From NCBI GenBank assembly GCA_020650975.1, contig JAIPMN010013929.1, positions 1-29,982 on the forward strand: a stretch of DNA of 29,982 bases, given 5' to 3'. Below are positions 1 to 9,180 of this stretch, piece after piece (positions within the stretch are counted from its first letter, which is position 1; each line of letters opens with the position of its first letter). Origin of the DNA: Apostichopus californicus. Lineage: Eukaryota > Echinodermata > Holothuroidea > Aspidochirotida > Stichopodidae. The position numbers were made by a program, and so were the translations under genes. A model generated the notes under the pieces. It was not told where the DNA came from. It did not search any database and was given only the letters and a program-made list of their open reading frames with translations.

Positions 1-542
1 TGCATGGCTGTGAACTATACTGGCAGTGTCTGGATGGTGGCCTTGTAAAAGGTATTTTACGTGATCAAAAGTATCATAAAACAGCTGTGTGTTACATAAC
101 AATATTCAAGGTGTACTTATATATAAAAGAACAAAAAAAAAAAAAAAAAGTTCTGACAAAGTAGCAACCACTTCCTACCCAGACAATAGAAACCGCTCAG
201 TCTCTAATATCCTCAATACTTAGAATTCCTCCCCTTTAGAAATCCCTCCCTAATTGGCTCTTTAGCTCCGACCTCGGGTATGTTTATGGCTTCTATACTA
301 AGTGATAACATAAGACTTCACTTACCAGCAGCTCCTTGACTGAACAATAGACAACTTTCCCAAGAAGAAAAAAAAGAGTGTGTATTCTATAAAAAACAAT
401 CTATTATCCCCTGTAGGATCTCTCGCGAGGTCGACCAAGGGTTAAACTCCTTTTGATTTGAACAATATTCAACTTGAACTCATCGCCGTCACATGACAGC
501 CTTTGAATCTTCATTGCTATTTTGTTTTTTTTGTTCTTTCAG
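1..542. other. Intron upstream of BAZ2 exon a; no exon recognised
   Basis: This is non-coding as far as I can see. It holds a 17-base poly-A run (133-149) and AT-rich sequence. The short open stretch at the very start of the window does not join the next exon in the required phase. Confidence 0.6.
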
Positions 543-599
543 AGAAACTACAAATTTCCTTCAAGAGAAATTGAACGAAGCAGAGAATGAAGAAGAAGA
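543..599 (+). CDS. BAZ2: BAZ2 exon a: acidic linker
   Basis: The acceptor is TTTCAG (541-542 AG) and the donor GA|GTAAGT at 600. The one leading base completes a codon begun in an unseen exon. It encodes ETTNFLQEKLNEAENEEE, a charged stretch. Frame is fixed by the phase of the next exon (GA+T gives Asp). This is the least conserved exon, so its 5' edge is the least certain. Confidence 0.75.
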
Positions 600-3500
600 G
601 TAAGTGTTTTTGATGGTTAAGAATTCATTTTATTATTAAATGTTGATGAAGTCACCTGTATGTAAAATAGATGTCACCTCTTCATTTACATGTTTCTGTG
701 CTTGGGCAATTTAAATGGTGTGATTTCAAATGTATGCCTAAAATTAGAAATATTCGAAGTAGCCTAATATTACTGGCATTCATAGTCAGAATTATCCTGT
801 CAAGAGTGCAATCAGCTTAAATTATTTAAAAGAGATGTTGCATGGATAAAAGTTTCCAACTGGCATGTTTTTGACCACCGATTTTTGAACTATTGAAGAT
901 ACCAGCCAATTATTGGAGGGGTGAGAAACCCCACACAACCCCCCACACAACCCCCCACACAACCCCCTCCCCCCCAAATTTAGGTCCCTAGGGAGTTGTG
1001 GACAAACACTTGCTGAGCATTAAATTAACACAAAAATAACCCACAATTCAAATGGTAGAATGGGATAACATTTTCTTGAGCTCACAACTACTATTACCAA
1101 GGAAAAGCCTTAGAAACTATTTTATTTTAAAGCTTTGTGTACTTGAAGCATTTTCAGATAAGTATACCTGCTGGTAAACATGCCCAAGCTGTGCAACTGT
1201 TGATATGTCATAGTGATATTTTGCTGTTTTGTCTGTGCCATACATGTTGAGATGTAAAAGTCATTTTCCTCTTGTTGCAGTTACCAAGAGCCAGTTCAAG
1301 AAGAAGACATCCCCAAGGGTCTTCAAGTCTGGCGGACGGCCACAGAAAACTCTACCTCAGCATCTCAACTCTACCTCTGTCTCCAGATGTTAGAGAAATG
1401 CATCACCTGGGAGAAAGCCATCATCAAAGTGGTGAGTAGTACAGCAGCTGGTTTGGATATCCAGAGTAGCTGATTATAACATATGCAGACGACATGCTGG
1501 ATATCCAGAGTAGCTGATTATAACATATGCAGACCATATGCTGGATATCTAGAGTAGCTGATTATAACATACCCTTCGATATGTTGGATATCCAGAGTAG
1601 CTGATTATAACATATGCAGACCATATGTTGAATATCCAGAATAGCTGATTATAACATAGGCAGACGACATGCTGGATATCCAGAGTAGCTGATTAAAACA
1701 TAGGCAGACGACATGCTGGATATCCAGAGTAGCTGATTATAACATATGCAGACCATATGTTGGATATCCAGATTAGCTGATTATAACATAGGCAGACCAT
1801 ATGTTGGATATCTAGAGTAGCTGATTATAACATAGGCAGACCATATGTTGGATATCCAGAGTAGCTGATTATAACATATGCAGTCGATATGCTCACCTCG
1901 GTGTATGGTTCTCAGTTGTGCAGGGTTATCTCTAGGGGGGGGGGCGTGCAGGCAGATAACGGTTAATATGCTAAATGTGCAGGAGCTTGAGTTATTTAGG
2001 CATTTGACTATTGATATGTAGGTATTTATAGACAGTTATGCAGGGGTTTGACAGTAATGCAGGTGTTCTGCAGTCACATGTGCATCATTTCATGATTGTT
2101 CATCAGTAAGAAGTTAAATGGTTGTTTTTGATAAATATTTCTGCTCGCCAAAAATTAGTTCAAGTAGCAAGATTTTTGCGTAGTATACAGACAAAGAGTA
2201 AAGAAATTTCTTTTCTATTTGTGGGTCAGGGGTCAGGCTGGATGGTAATTATCAGTATTTGCATATATGTAAATTTTTGTTTTTAATCTAACCCTTTTAA
2301 TGCTAATGTCGACCATTTCTCTTCCTTTGCTACTTTCAGCTTTGTCAGTTATGCCGTAAAGGTGACAACGAGGCGTTACTTCTGCTGTGCGACGGTTGTG
2401 ATAAGGGCTTCCATACTTACTGTGTGCAACCAGGCAATGATACCATTCCAGATGGTGACTGGTTCTGTAAGGCCTGTGTCCAAAAGGTGAATTGAGTTGA
2501 ATTTATGGCTTCTGTTGAATCTAGCAGAGGTCCACCTCCCAGATCATTAGATTTATTCTTTGATACAATTATGAACCATCTGTAGTCATGTAGAGGATAG
2601 AGCACGCCGAACCGGCGTCTTTATTAACAAAGATGCATCTACAGGAATAACCGAGAGCTCTATCAAATTTGTTGTCAAATATGTAAAATATAGATATGCA
2701 TATTGCTATAAAACTAATTGCAAAAGTCAGATATGTGTTAATTAGGGATATTGATTCCACAAACTATAACATTTGTCATTTCAAGACATGATTGAGCCCA
2801 CCATGATACTTGCAGAATTCTAGCAAGTCGGCCATTGTCGTCAGTTGAAGTTTAAGAAATTCAGATCTTGTGTTAATTATTAAATCTTTGTCACACATTT
2901 GTTGCTCTGCAATAAAGCTTTCTAACTAAAATTACACTATTATCTATATAGTTATTGACTATCTCACTCACAGTAAGCCATTTGTAATGTAATTCAGTAA
3001 TATTTCATTGCTTTTTACAAAATATTTGATAGTTTTAATAATGCTGTATCCCATCCTTAGTCTACTGGAGAGCCAGGCAATATTATTAATACTATTTGAT
3101 TGCTTTTTACAAGATATTTGATAGTTTTAATAATGCTTTGTTTTTCCTCCTTAGTCTACTGGAGAGCCAGGCAAGTGTCTGGATTGCCAAGAGTCCACAG
3201 GAGATCTCTTGAAATGTCACGCCTGTCCAAGAAGTTATCATCCGCAATGCTTAGAACCACCCATGAAAAAGTAAGTACTTAAAATTGTTCGTTCTGTCGA
3301 ATATGGATATACACACACACATTAACACACAAATGTACACAAATATTTTATTATATACTGGTTGATTAATATTATCTACTGTCAAACATTTAAGCCAACA
3401 CAATACAACACAACATCTTAAATGATTCATTGTTTGGGAAGAATTCTCATGACAGGTTATAGGGAGGTGTGTTTTGAAGCTATAAACATGAAAGATGATC

Positions 3501-5194
3501 ATGAAATGTGTTTACATCGTCAAGTCATCTTTAACTATGGTTACCAAAGGTCTCTCCTCAGATTCTTTGCCAACCAAAGTCTGCTGCCCTCTACTTCTTC
3601 TTCTCCTCGCTGATGTGTTAGAATTTGTGTTTTATTGGGAAAAAGTTAAACTGTTTGGCAGTCTTAAGAATAATTAAATAAAGCTTAATATTCATATTTG
3701 ATTGCTTCCCTTCTTCAGGCTTCCTAAGGGGAAATGGTTTTGCCCTCCTTGCCATCGGGCTAAGAAGAAACAAGATAACCTGCGGAAGAAGAAGAACAAG
3801 GCTGCCAGGGAGGAAGCTGCCGCCCTCGCTGCTGCTGCTGCTGCTGCAGGAAGCAACAACAGCGCCCCCAGTGGGAGCAACTCCGATGTGAACACCTCAA
3901 CAGAGGCCATGGATACCAGCGTGGAAGGAACACCGGAGCCGAAAGGGGGAAAGAAGAAAGACAAGGAAGAGGAGGAAAAGAAACCAAAACGAGAGAAGAA
4001 AGAGAAGACAAAGAAACGCCAGGTCCCTAAGGAAATGCAGCCATGCAAGTGAGTATAGGAGGACAAACAGCAGACCTACCTATATGGTTGGTGCTTGTTG
4101 ATGTAGACTTATTGAAAATAGTCACGTAGGGGAATGAAACGGCAAATGGAATCTTCCATCTACTTGTGAATGGTAGAACTAATTCAGTTATCAGGATGAA
4201 ATAGCGATTGTTAAGGAAATGGATGGAGAGTGCCACATCCCCCCACCCCACCCTCAAGCCCACCCACAGGGTTACACCACTAATCTGAAATGTAATTTTA
4301 CATGGATATTTCATTCCATTTTAGTTCATGTGAGTCGCTATTAAAGAGCTGATGAGCCAGCCCTCATCGGAAGTTCATGATGACGTTTAGCTGACAAAAT
4401 ACTGTTGAATGTTCTTCATGGATACTCTTGTCTCTCCTCTTGTTCCTGCAGATCTTTACTCAATGAACTGGACAAGCATGACTGTGCCTGGCCGTTCCTT
4501 AATGCTGTCAATACTAAGATGTTTCCCCAGTACAAGAAAGTCATCCGTGCTCCAATGGATTTCGGAACGATGCGTAATAAACTTAAGAGTGGACAGTAAG
4601 TTGATGATAGTATTTTTCTGAGTTTCCTTCTGCTCAAGTTGTCTGAAGATTAACCTTGTCCAAATCTATTGACTTCATTCATCAGTTTGCTTTCTGAGAC
4701 TGAGTCATGGAGCATGGCATTAGCATTGAAATACCTGATATATATTTTCTAGTTGTTTTAATACCAGCATACCCACTCTGTTTGTAACTTTGCCATTAAA
4801 TGTGTTATACAAGTCTTGTTTGGTCTGTTATTATGAAAGGATGCTTTTTTTTTTTAACAGACAAACACCTGAAAATGATTTTGAAATAGGCTTTTTTTAA
4901 GGCACTGTTTGCTGGGGCTCAAATGTAATTGATGAAAATTTTGAAAAGAAATGAAACAGCAGCCCGCCGCCTTACATTTAATATAGATTCATTATGTTCC
5001 TTTGTCTCCTCTTTTTAAGGTACAAATTAAAGGAGGAGTTTGCAGCTGATACTCGCCTCGTCTTTGACAACTGTGAAACCTTCAATGAGGATGAATCAGA
5101 GGTGGGCCAAGCGGGTCATATATTGAGGGCATTCTTTGAGAAACGTTGGACAGAAACCGTAGCTGATCCATCTGACCGCCAAACCACATCTTGA
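543..5194 (+). CDS. BAZ2: BAZ2-family chromatin reader, C-terminal part (7 exons; 5' end outside window)
   Basis: Exons 543-599, 1281-1431, 2340-2486, 3155-3270, 3719-4048, 4452-4595 and 5020-5194 join in one frame through GT-AG introns into 372 residues plus stop. In order: an acidic linker; a region like BAZ2B just before its PHD (GLQVWRTATENSTSASQ, CITWEKAIIKV, residues about 30-69); PHD1 at 71-115 (C71, C74, C86, C89, H94, C97, C112, C115); PHD2 at 126-168 (C126, C129, C139, C142, H147, C150, C165, C168); a Lys-rich linker with poly-Ala; a bromodomain at about 267-362 with the WPF shelf (280-282) and the acetyl-lysine-binding Asn337 in ETFNE. BAZ2 proteins are non-catalytic ISWI (SMARCA5) partners in the nucleus that read histone tails; BAZ2A works in NoRC silencing of rDNA. 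The MBD/TAM and DDT regions must lie upstream. BAZ2A and BAZ2B cannot be told apart here, since an invertebrate usually has one pro-orthologue. The extra PHD finger and the splice-site duplication at 3002-3174 are unusual. Confidence 0.93.
600..1280 (+). other. BAZ2 intron, with a short C-rich repeat
   Basis: A non-coding intron. At about 930-977 it holds a short tandem C-rich repeat of the type CCCCCCACACAA, ending in a poly-C stretch. Nothing else is recognised. Confidence 0.8.
1281..1431 (+). CDS. BAZ2: BAZ2 exon b: conserved region before the PHD fingers
   Basis: The acceptor is TTGTTGCAG and the donor GTG|GTGAGT. It encodes 50 residues including GLQVWRTATENSTSASQ and MLEKCITWEKAIIKV, closely like the segment that precedes the PHD finger in vertebrate BAZ2A/B. 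The exon ends in phase 0. Confidence 0.93.
1455..1893. repeat. 44-bp minisatellite, ten tandem copies, in a BAZ2 intron
   Basis: The unit begins GGATATCCAGAGTAGCTGAT and ends around CAGACCATATGCT. Copies begin at 1455, 1499, 1543, 1586, 1630, 1674, 1718, 1762, 1806 and 1850; spacing is 44 bp apart from one 43-bp step. Copies differ at a few sites (GACGACATGCT versus GACCATATGTT). Each unit carries palindromes GGATATCC and often CATATG. The array starts 23 bases after the donor at 1432. Confidence 0.95.
1894..2339 (+). other. Rest of BAZ2 intron after the minisatellite
   Basis: This contains a ten-base G run (1935-1944) and several scattered GCAGG words, with no coding potential. It ends in the acceptor of the PHD1 exon. 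Confidence 0.6.
2340..2486 (+). CDS. BAZ2: BAZ2 exon c: first PHD finger
   Basis: A single phase 0-0 exon of 49 codons encodes a complete C4HC3 PHD finger: CQLC, CDGC, HTYC, and CKAC after DGDWF. The acceptor is TACTTTCAG and the donor AAG|GTGAAT. The symmetric phase makes this a cleanly movable finger module. The family's finger binds the H3 tail. Confidence 0.95.
2487..3001 (+). other. BAZ2 intron between the PHD exons, 5' part
   Basis: AT-rich and non-coding. Short ORFs on the minus strand here have no recognisable homology. The 3' part of this intron is the duplicated acceptor block. Confidence 0.7.
3002..3174 (+). repeat. Tandem duplication of a splice acceptor and exon start (92-bp offset)
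   Basis: Copy 1 (3002-3080) and copy 2 (3094-3174) share the run ATTGCTTTTTACAA, then ATTTGATAGTTTTAATAATG, then CCTTAG and the first 20 exon bases TCTACTGGAGAGCCAGGCAA. Copy 2 is the real acceptor (exon from 3155). Copy 1 is an upstream decoy at 3059-3060. It has a weaker pyrimidine tract (TGTATCCCATCC against TTTGTTTTTCCTCC). Splicing to it would reach an in-frame TGA at 3097-3099. Confidence 0.92.
3155..3270 (+). CDS. BAZ2: BAZ2 exon d: first part of second PHD finger
   Basis: The acceptor is TTTTTCCTCCTTAG and the donor AA|GTAAGT. It encodes 38 residues with CLDC, CHAC and HPQC, six of the eight zinc ligands of a second PHD finger. Its first 20 bases and acceptor are duplicated 92 bp upstream (see 3002-3174). 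Confidence 0.93.
3271..3718 (+). other. BAZ2 intron inside the second PHD finger
   Basis: Non-coding, with a short CA-rich stretch at about 3311-3345. Nothing else is recognised. Confidence 0.7.
3719..4048 (+). CDS. BAZ2: BAZ2 exon e: end of second PHD finger and basic linker
   Basis: The acceptor is TTCTTCAG and the donor AA|GTGAGT. It opens with LPKGKWFCPPC, the last two zinc ligands of PHD2. A low-complexity linker follows: AKKKQDNLRKKKNKAAREE, a poly-Ala run coded largely by GCT repeats (about 3828-3847), a Ser/Asn/Thr stretch and a Lys/Glu-rich tail. The linker is probably disordered and could act as a nuclear localisation or DNA-contact segment (inference). Confidence 0.93.
4049..4451 (+). 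other. BAZ2 intron between linker and bromodomain
   Basis: Non-coding, with a C-rich stretch at about 4235-4270. Nothing else is recognised. Confidence 0.7.
4452..4595 (+). CDS. BAZ2: BAZ2 exon f: first half of bromodomain
   Basis: The acceptor is TGTTCCTGCAG and the donor CA|GTAAGT. It encodes SLLNELDKHDCAWPFLNAVN and continues through YKKVIRAPMDFGTMRNKL. The WPF shelf and the KKVI-x-x-PMDF signature are typical of BAZ2 bromodomains. Confidence 0.95.
4596..5019 (+). other. BAZ2 intron inside the bromodomain
   Basis: AT-rich, non-coding, ending in a pyrimidine tract before the last acceptor. Nothing else is recognised. Confidence 0.7.
5020..5194 (+). CDS. BAZ2: BAZ2 exon g: second half of bromodomain and stop
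   Basis: The acceptor is CTTTTTAAG. It encodes YKLKEEFAADTRLVFDNCET and FNEDESEVGQAGH, then an FFEKRWTETV helix and a short tail ending in TTS and TGA (5192-5194). The Asn in ETFNE is the expected acetyl-lysine ligand. It closely follows vertebrate BAZ2B, which also ends soon after its FEKKWTDT helix. Confidence 0.95.
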
Positions 5195-5766
5195 AGTCTC
5201 GTAATATTTATTAAATATGTGCAACAACAAAAAACAACAGAAGAGTTCTATCTTCCAAACTAGCGAGTGACGTTATCATGACGATGTCAGATGAATTTTA
5301 TCCTTTCACCTGAGGATACGTCAGTATCTCAAACAGCCAATCAGAGAATGTTAGGATTGTTTTCCATCTGCTCAAAGGCATTAGTGTTTGGAACATCTGG
5401 AATTGGGAGGTACACAAAACATCATTTTTAGACGACTCCCAACATAGAATCATATTTGTATTATCAATGAGCAGTCTAGCTGACCTCACTGCCAGAGTTA
5501 GAATTCTAGAAGAAAACATTTACAAGCAAACGAGAGAGAAATATCATGCACAAACAGAACGTTTTATCAACAACATGATACTAAGCAGTTATTGATAGTG
5601 TTTGGCAGGGATGGTGGCAAGGGGTGGCACATTATATTGTGTGGAAAGGAGATGCATCTCAAAGTTGCAAGTACCTTCAATTCATGACAAAAGAATACTA
5701 TGACAAAATGGTTACTTTTTTATGGATGTGAGACCTACCACCTATTTGTGTGATGTATTTGTATCT

Positions 5767-5772
5767 AATAAA
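5767..5772 (+). terminator. Candidate poly(A) signal AATAAA for BAZ2
   Basis: This is a canonical hexamer about 570 bases after the stop codon, followed by T/G-rich sequence (TTTCATGTTTTGTTGC). Another AATAAA lies at 8047-8052. Transcript ends are needed to choose. Confidence 0.45.
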
Positions 5773-7544
5773 TTTCATGTTTTGTTGCATGGGCAATGAA
5801 GTGGATAGATGAATAGATACTTGCAAACTGAAAAAGTCGGGGGAACAAAATGGACATGGGGAAGTATCTGTTTCTAAGGTCATGTTAACTTTTTCTCTTT
5901 AGTGACTTCCTTTCGAGTCTCTCGTATTTGACGAGACTTAAGCTCATCTTCCAAATTCTTTCCCAGTCCGTTTTCTTCTCTTTCATATTGGCATTGTACA
6001 GAACTAAATTAAAACAACAAAAAAACTTGTTTCCTTCTTTTCCTTTCCTTATTTTTTTTGATTAGCATGTATAAAGTATTTAGTATATTTGTGCTTAATG
6101 TGATTACTTACAAAGCAACTTGAAACCAAAATTGTAGATAAATAATGGCTCACTATAATTTCTGCATGCAAATCACTCTGCTTCGTAGCCGAGGATTGTC
6201 ATCATCGTTGTTTTGTTTTTCTCTGTCAACTCAAGGTTTTGTCTTTTTTAGTTCATTTGGGAGAATTTCTTTCTCATAAATGCTGAGAAAAGAATGTTCT
6301 TCTACCAAAACCAAATTCAAAGTATGCTGTGTAAATTAACGAGTTGCCAGACTGTTTGAGTCATTGGTCATCATAATAATGGTATTAAGTAATTAATCAG
6401 GTGGTACAATTGTCATTCTCAGTCACTCTTGGAATCGATATCAGGACGGCAAGGCTTTTAAAGATGTCTTAAGTAATTGACGATTAATAGACAATTCATC
6501 TCCGTAATCATCAGAAAATTGATCTCCGATTCAGAGATTTGAGTGCTTTGTGACTTTGAATGAGTGAACGAGTATTTACAGTTCTTCTCAGAGGACTAAA
6601 GGCATCCTCCGTACGAATCGTGGTCCCTGCTGGACTAATTAAAAGCTGGTTCATTAAAGTAATTTATTATATTTCCTAATGTGCACGAGGAATAGTTTTT
6701 AGAATTTCTTGAGATGGATAAATGTAGAAAGATTTGAGAATTGTTTTTAGTAGTGCCATTAAATCATCCATGTAGGCAATCCACCTCACTCAGTATTATA
6801 ACCCACAATCATTTAGCTTTTAATCTGTAATTTAAGTAGGAAATGTTTTGACATTATTATTTTTTTTAAGTGCAATGCATAGCTAAGAAATAGCCTTGTC
6901 CCAAGATATGAAACTAAATGATACTGTTATTATGTTTTCTATGATTAATATTGTTATTAATGTAGACTGACTAGGATTTCAAGCAGTCATGGTGTTTATA
7001 CAACACTCTTCTGCTTTTCTTTCTTCGTTGTTAGATTGGATAAAAAATAACTGGCATGTTTTACGTTTTAGTGAGATGCGAGTCAGAGGTTGTTACCAAA
7101 GAATATTGTTAAAGTGTAATTTTCAGCCTTCCTTGTGTAAATGTTAAAGAGGTTAATATTTACTTCCAGGTGACATGTATTTTGATCAACTCAATACACA
7201 TTGCAATGGTCACAAATCATTCACATTGCAACTTAAAAAGGTTGACCCTAGGATATGCTAGACTAACCACATATGTCCAGTCAAACATTGAGACCTCTAT
7301 TACTTCCATTGACAGGATGTATTCCCAGACAAATATATATTCTGGGCAAAACATATTTATTTGTCTTCTTTTGACTTTTGACCCTCTTCATTAGGGATAT
7401 GTTATTTCCGACCTAGGTTTGATCTGCTCTTTTTATCCAGTGAATTTAGCATGTGGCAGGGTGGACAGAGTTTAGGAGATGGTTTGTAATTATGGGTCTA
7501 TACAGAATTACTGTTACGTCAAACGCATATTCGTGTGTTGTTTG

Positions 7545-7622
7545 TTGTAATATTAAATGATACCATAAAGAACCTATGTTATGATTGTAATATTAAATGA
7601 TACCATAAAGAACCTATGTTAT
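7545..7622. repeat. 40-bp tandem duplication
   Basis: The block starting TTGTAATATTAAATGATACC and continuing to CTATGTTAT occurs at 7545 and again at 7585 without a mismatch over 38 bases. The perfect match indicates a recent duplication. Confidence 0.95.
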
Positions 7623-8046
7623 AAATGTTAAGATGTTCAAACATCAACTTCATGGTATGAAACACTGATGAAGTTACACTCGGACCATATTGTGGTTTAT
7701 ACAAGCTGTCCTCTTCCCTGAGTGATGGGTGATATCACCAGGTATGTTAGGGGGGGGGGGGGGTAAGAGCACAATGTCAGTAATGGTGAGGATGTTTTAT
7801 GTTGACATAACATTAGCTTTTCTTTGTTCACTGTTTCAGATTGCATTCAAAGTCCCTTCTCAAGCACATGTCCCAGGATTCAGTTAAAGCCCACTGCACC
7901 TCTTAGTTGTTGGCTGAGCTGTCTCATATTGTTTCCAATTTTTCATTTTTCATTTTTTTTTTTATTCTCCTATTTTGTGTGTTTTGTTGTAGATGTTTGT
8001 ATAGAAATCCAAAAGTAGCAGTGTGTTGTAGTTTTGATATTACAAT

Positions 8047-8052
8047 AATAAA
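8047..8052 (+). terminator. Alternative distal poly(A) signal AATAAA
   Basis: The hexamer lies in TACAATAATAAAACTATG and is followed within 40 bases by T-rich DNA. It would give BAZ2 a 3' UTR of about 2.9 kb. Confidence 0.3.
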
Positions 8053-8767
8053 ACTATGAATGTGCATATGATGACTTGCTATTTTTTCTTTCTTGCGTTG
8101 TGTTAAATTTTTTTCTTTTCTTTTTTCTTTCTACATATTTGTTGATCATAGTTACAAGTTAAAACCTGGCTTTGTGGAATCGTTTTAATCTAGATCAAGA
8201 AATCCAATAATTCATTATTACATAGGAATGTGTGTGTGCATTGTCAACAATTTAAAATTCAACTTTCATACGCTGTATCATAAGCCACATAGGACACAGA
8301 AAGAAGGACAGGTAGATGCCCCAAGGGGGTATTATTGGGAAGCTACACCTCTACACATTTATTGAAATAATCATATATATATAAGTTGACCTTGCCCCAT
8401 ATATTTGCCCCTGTCTGCCTACCCCTTCCTTCCACTCCAAGTAAAAGTGTTTAAACTTTCAGAATATATTTTGGTGCAAATTTTTGCCCCATATTCTGTG
8501 GGCTGCTCATATATCTACTTGATATAATACTGTTTATCAGATCAAATTTTCTCAGAAGTTAAACAGTAGCCACTTATTTGGTTTTGTATTATTCTTGTTT
8601 AATTATTACTCTATTTCACACTGCTGCTTCAAATGAAACAAAAGTATAATTTTACAATCATGCCAATTGTGTCTTCGAAAAACCATTTTCAACTATCGTT
8701 TTAGAAGATCAAACTTTCTTTTAGCTTACAAAAAGTGTGTTACATCCTTTACTCACCAACTTTCTAA

Positions 8768-8773
8768 TTTATT
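8768..8773 (-). terminator. Candidate poly(A) signal AATAAA for SPAG16
   Basis: The plus-strand TTTATT reads AATAAA on the SPAG16 strand. It is the first canonical hexamer I find downstream of the stop at 9070. Confidence 0.45.
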
Positions 8774-8836
8774 CTTTGTTACCAATCCTATCTGCTAGAG
8801 TTTTACCGTGACCTTTCTGCCTGCTGTCATAACTAA

Positions 8837-8842
8837 TTTAAT
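8837..8842 (-). terminator. Candidate poly(A) signal ATTAAA for SPAG16
   Basis: On the minus strand ATTAAA lies about 230 bases past the stop codon. A canonical AATAAA follows at 8768-8773, about 300 bases past the stop. Either could end the transcript. Confidence 0.4.
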
Positions 8843-9069
8843 TTTAACAAGTATTACAAACTATCCAACTACTTTCCCTAGGATAAATCTTTTAAGAACT
8901 AACCATAACCTTAGTACCAAAGCAATCTGTGAATCTTTCAATGAAAAAACATTTCTGCAGTTCAAAGTAGCAACTTATTAATGTATAGTTTTTTTAGTAA
9001 ATTTCATGTACAAGAAAGGGAAGTAAAATATGAACAACAAATAATAGTCAACTTCGTTAAAAGCAGATT

Positions 9070-9180
9070 TTATGACCAAATACGGACTGTGTTGTCACTG
9101 CTTCCTGAAACTAAGAAATCACCAGCCTTATCAAACAAAACTGCCTGAACTGAATCTTCGTGACCATCCAGAATGGTAAT
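9070..9180 (-). CDS. SPAG16: SPAG16 exon 15, WD repeat 7 and stop
   Basis: It encodes [20 protein letters not shown] then [16 protein letters not shown] and TAA (9070-9072). The protein ends right at the last WD tryptophan plus Ser, as in human SPAG16 (TVRTWS). The acceptor is CTTTCAG. Confidence 0.97.
   Translation of the reverse strand: MTILDGHEDSVQAVLFDKAGDFLVSGSSDNTVRIWS

Larger units (their letters stand above)
5195..9069. other. Convergent intergenic region with both 3' UTRs
   Basis: The BAZ2 stop (5194) and the SPAG16 stop (9070) face each other across 3.9 kb. No ORF here looks like a real protein. Visible are candidate poly(A) signals, a 14-base G run (7750-7763), a 40-bp tandem duplication (7545-7622) and T-rich stretches. 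The BAZ2 3' UTR could be long, using a signal near 8047. Confidence 0.75.

Noticed and set aside
3..51. Open frame at the window start (HGCELYWQCLDGGLVK) with a possible donor at 52
   Set aside because: It ends in the wrong phase for the next BAZ2 exon and resembles no known BAZ2 segment.
1455..1893. CRISPR-like array of repeats
   Set aside because: The units are contiguous 44-bp tandem copies without unique spacers, in an animal intron.
1918..2070. Possible second tandem repeat based on GCAGG words
   Set aside because: Spacing is irregular and the sequence between the words does not align.
3692..4066. 124-codon minus-strand frame opposite a BAZ2 exon
   Set aside because: It is the antisense shadow of the Lys/Ala-rich coding exon e.
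7824..8018. Plus-strand frame rich in Phe, Ser and Cys
   Set aside because: It lies in T-rich intergenic DNA; a hydrophobic appearance is expected from poly-T sequence.
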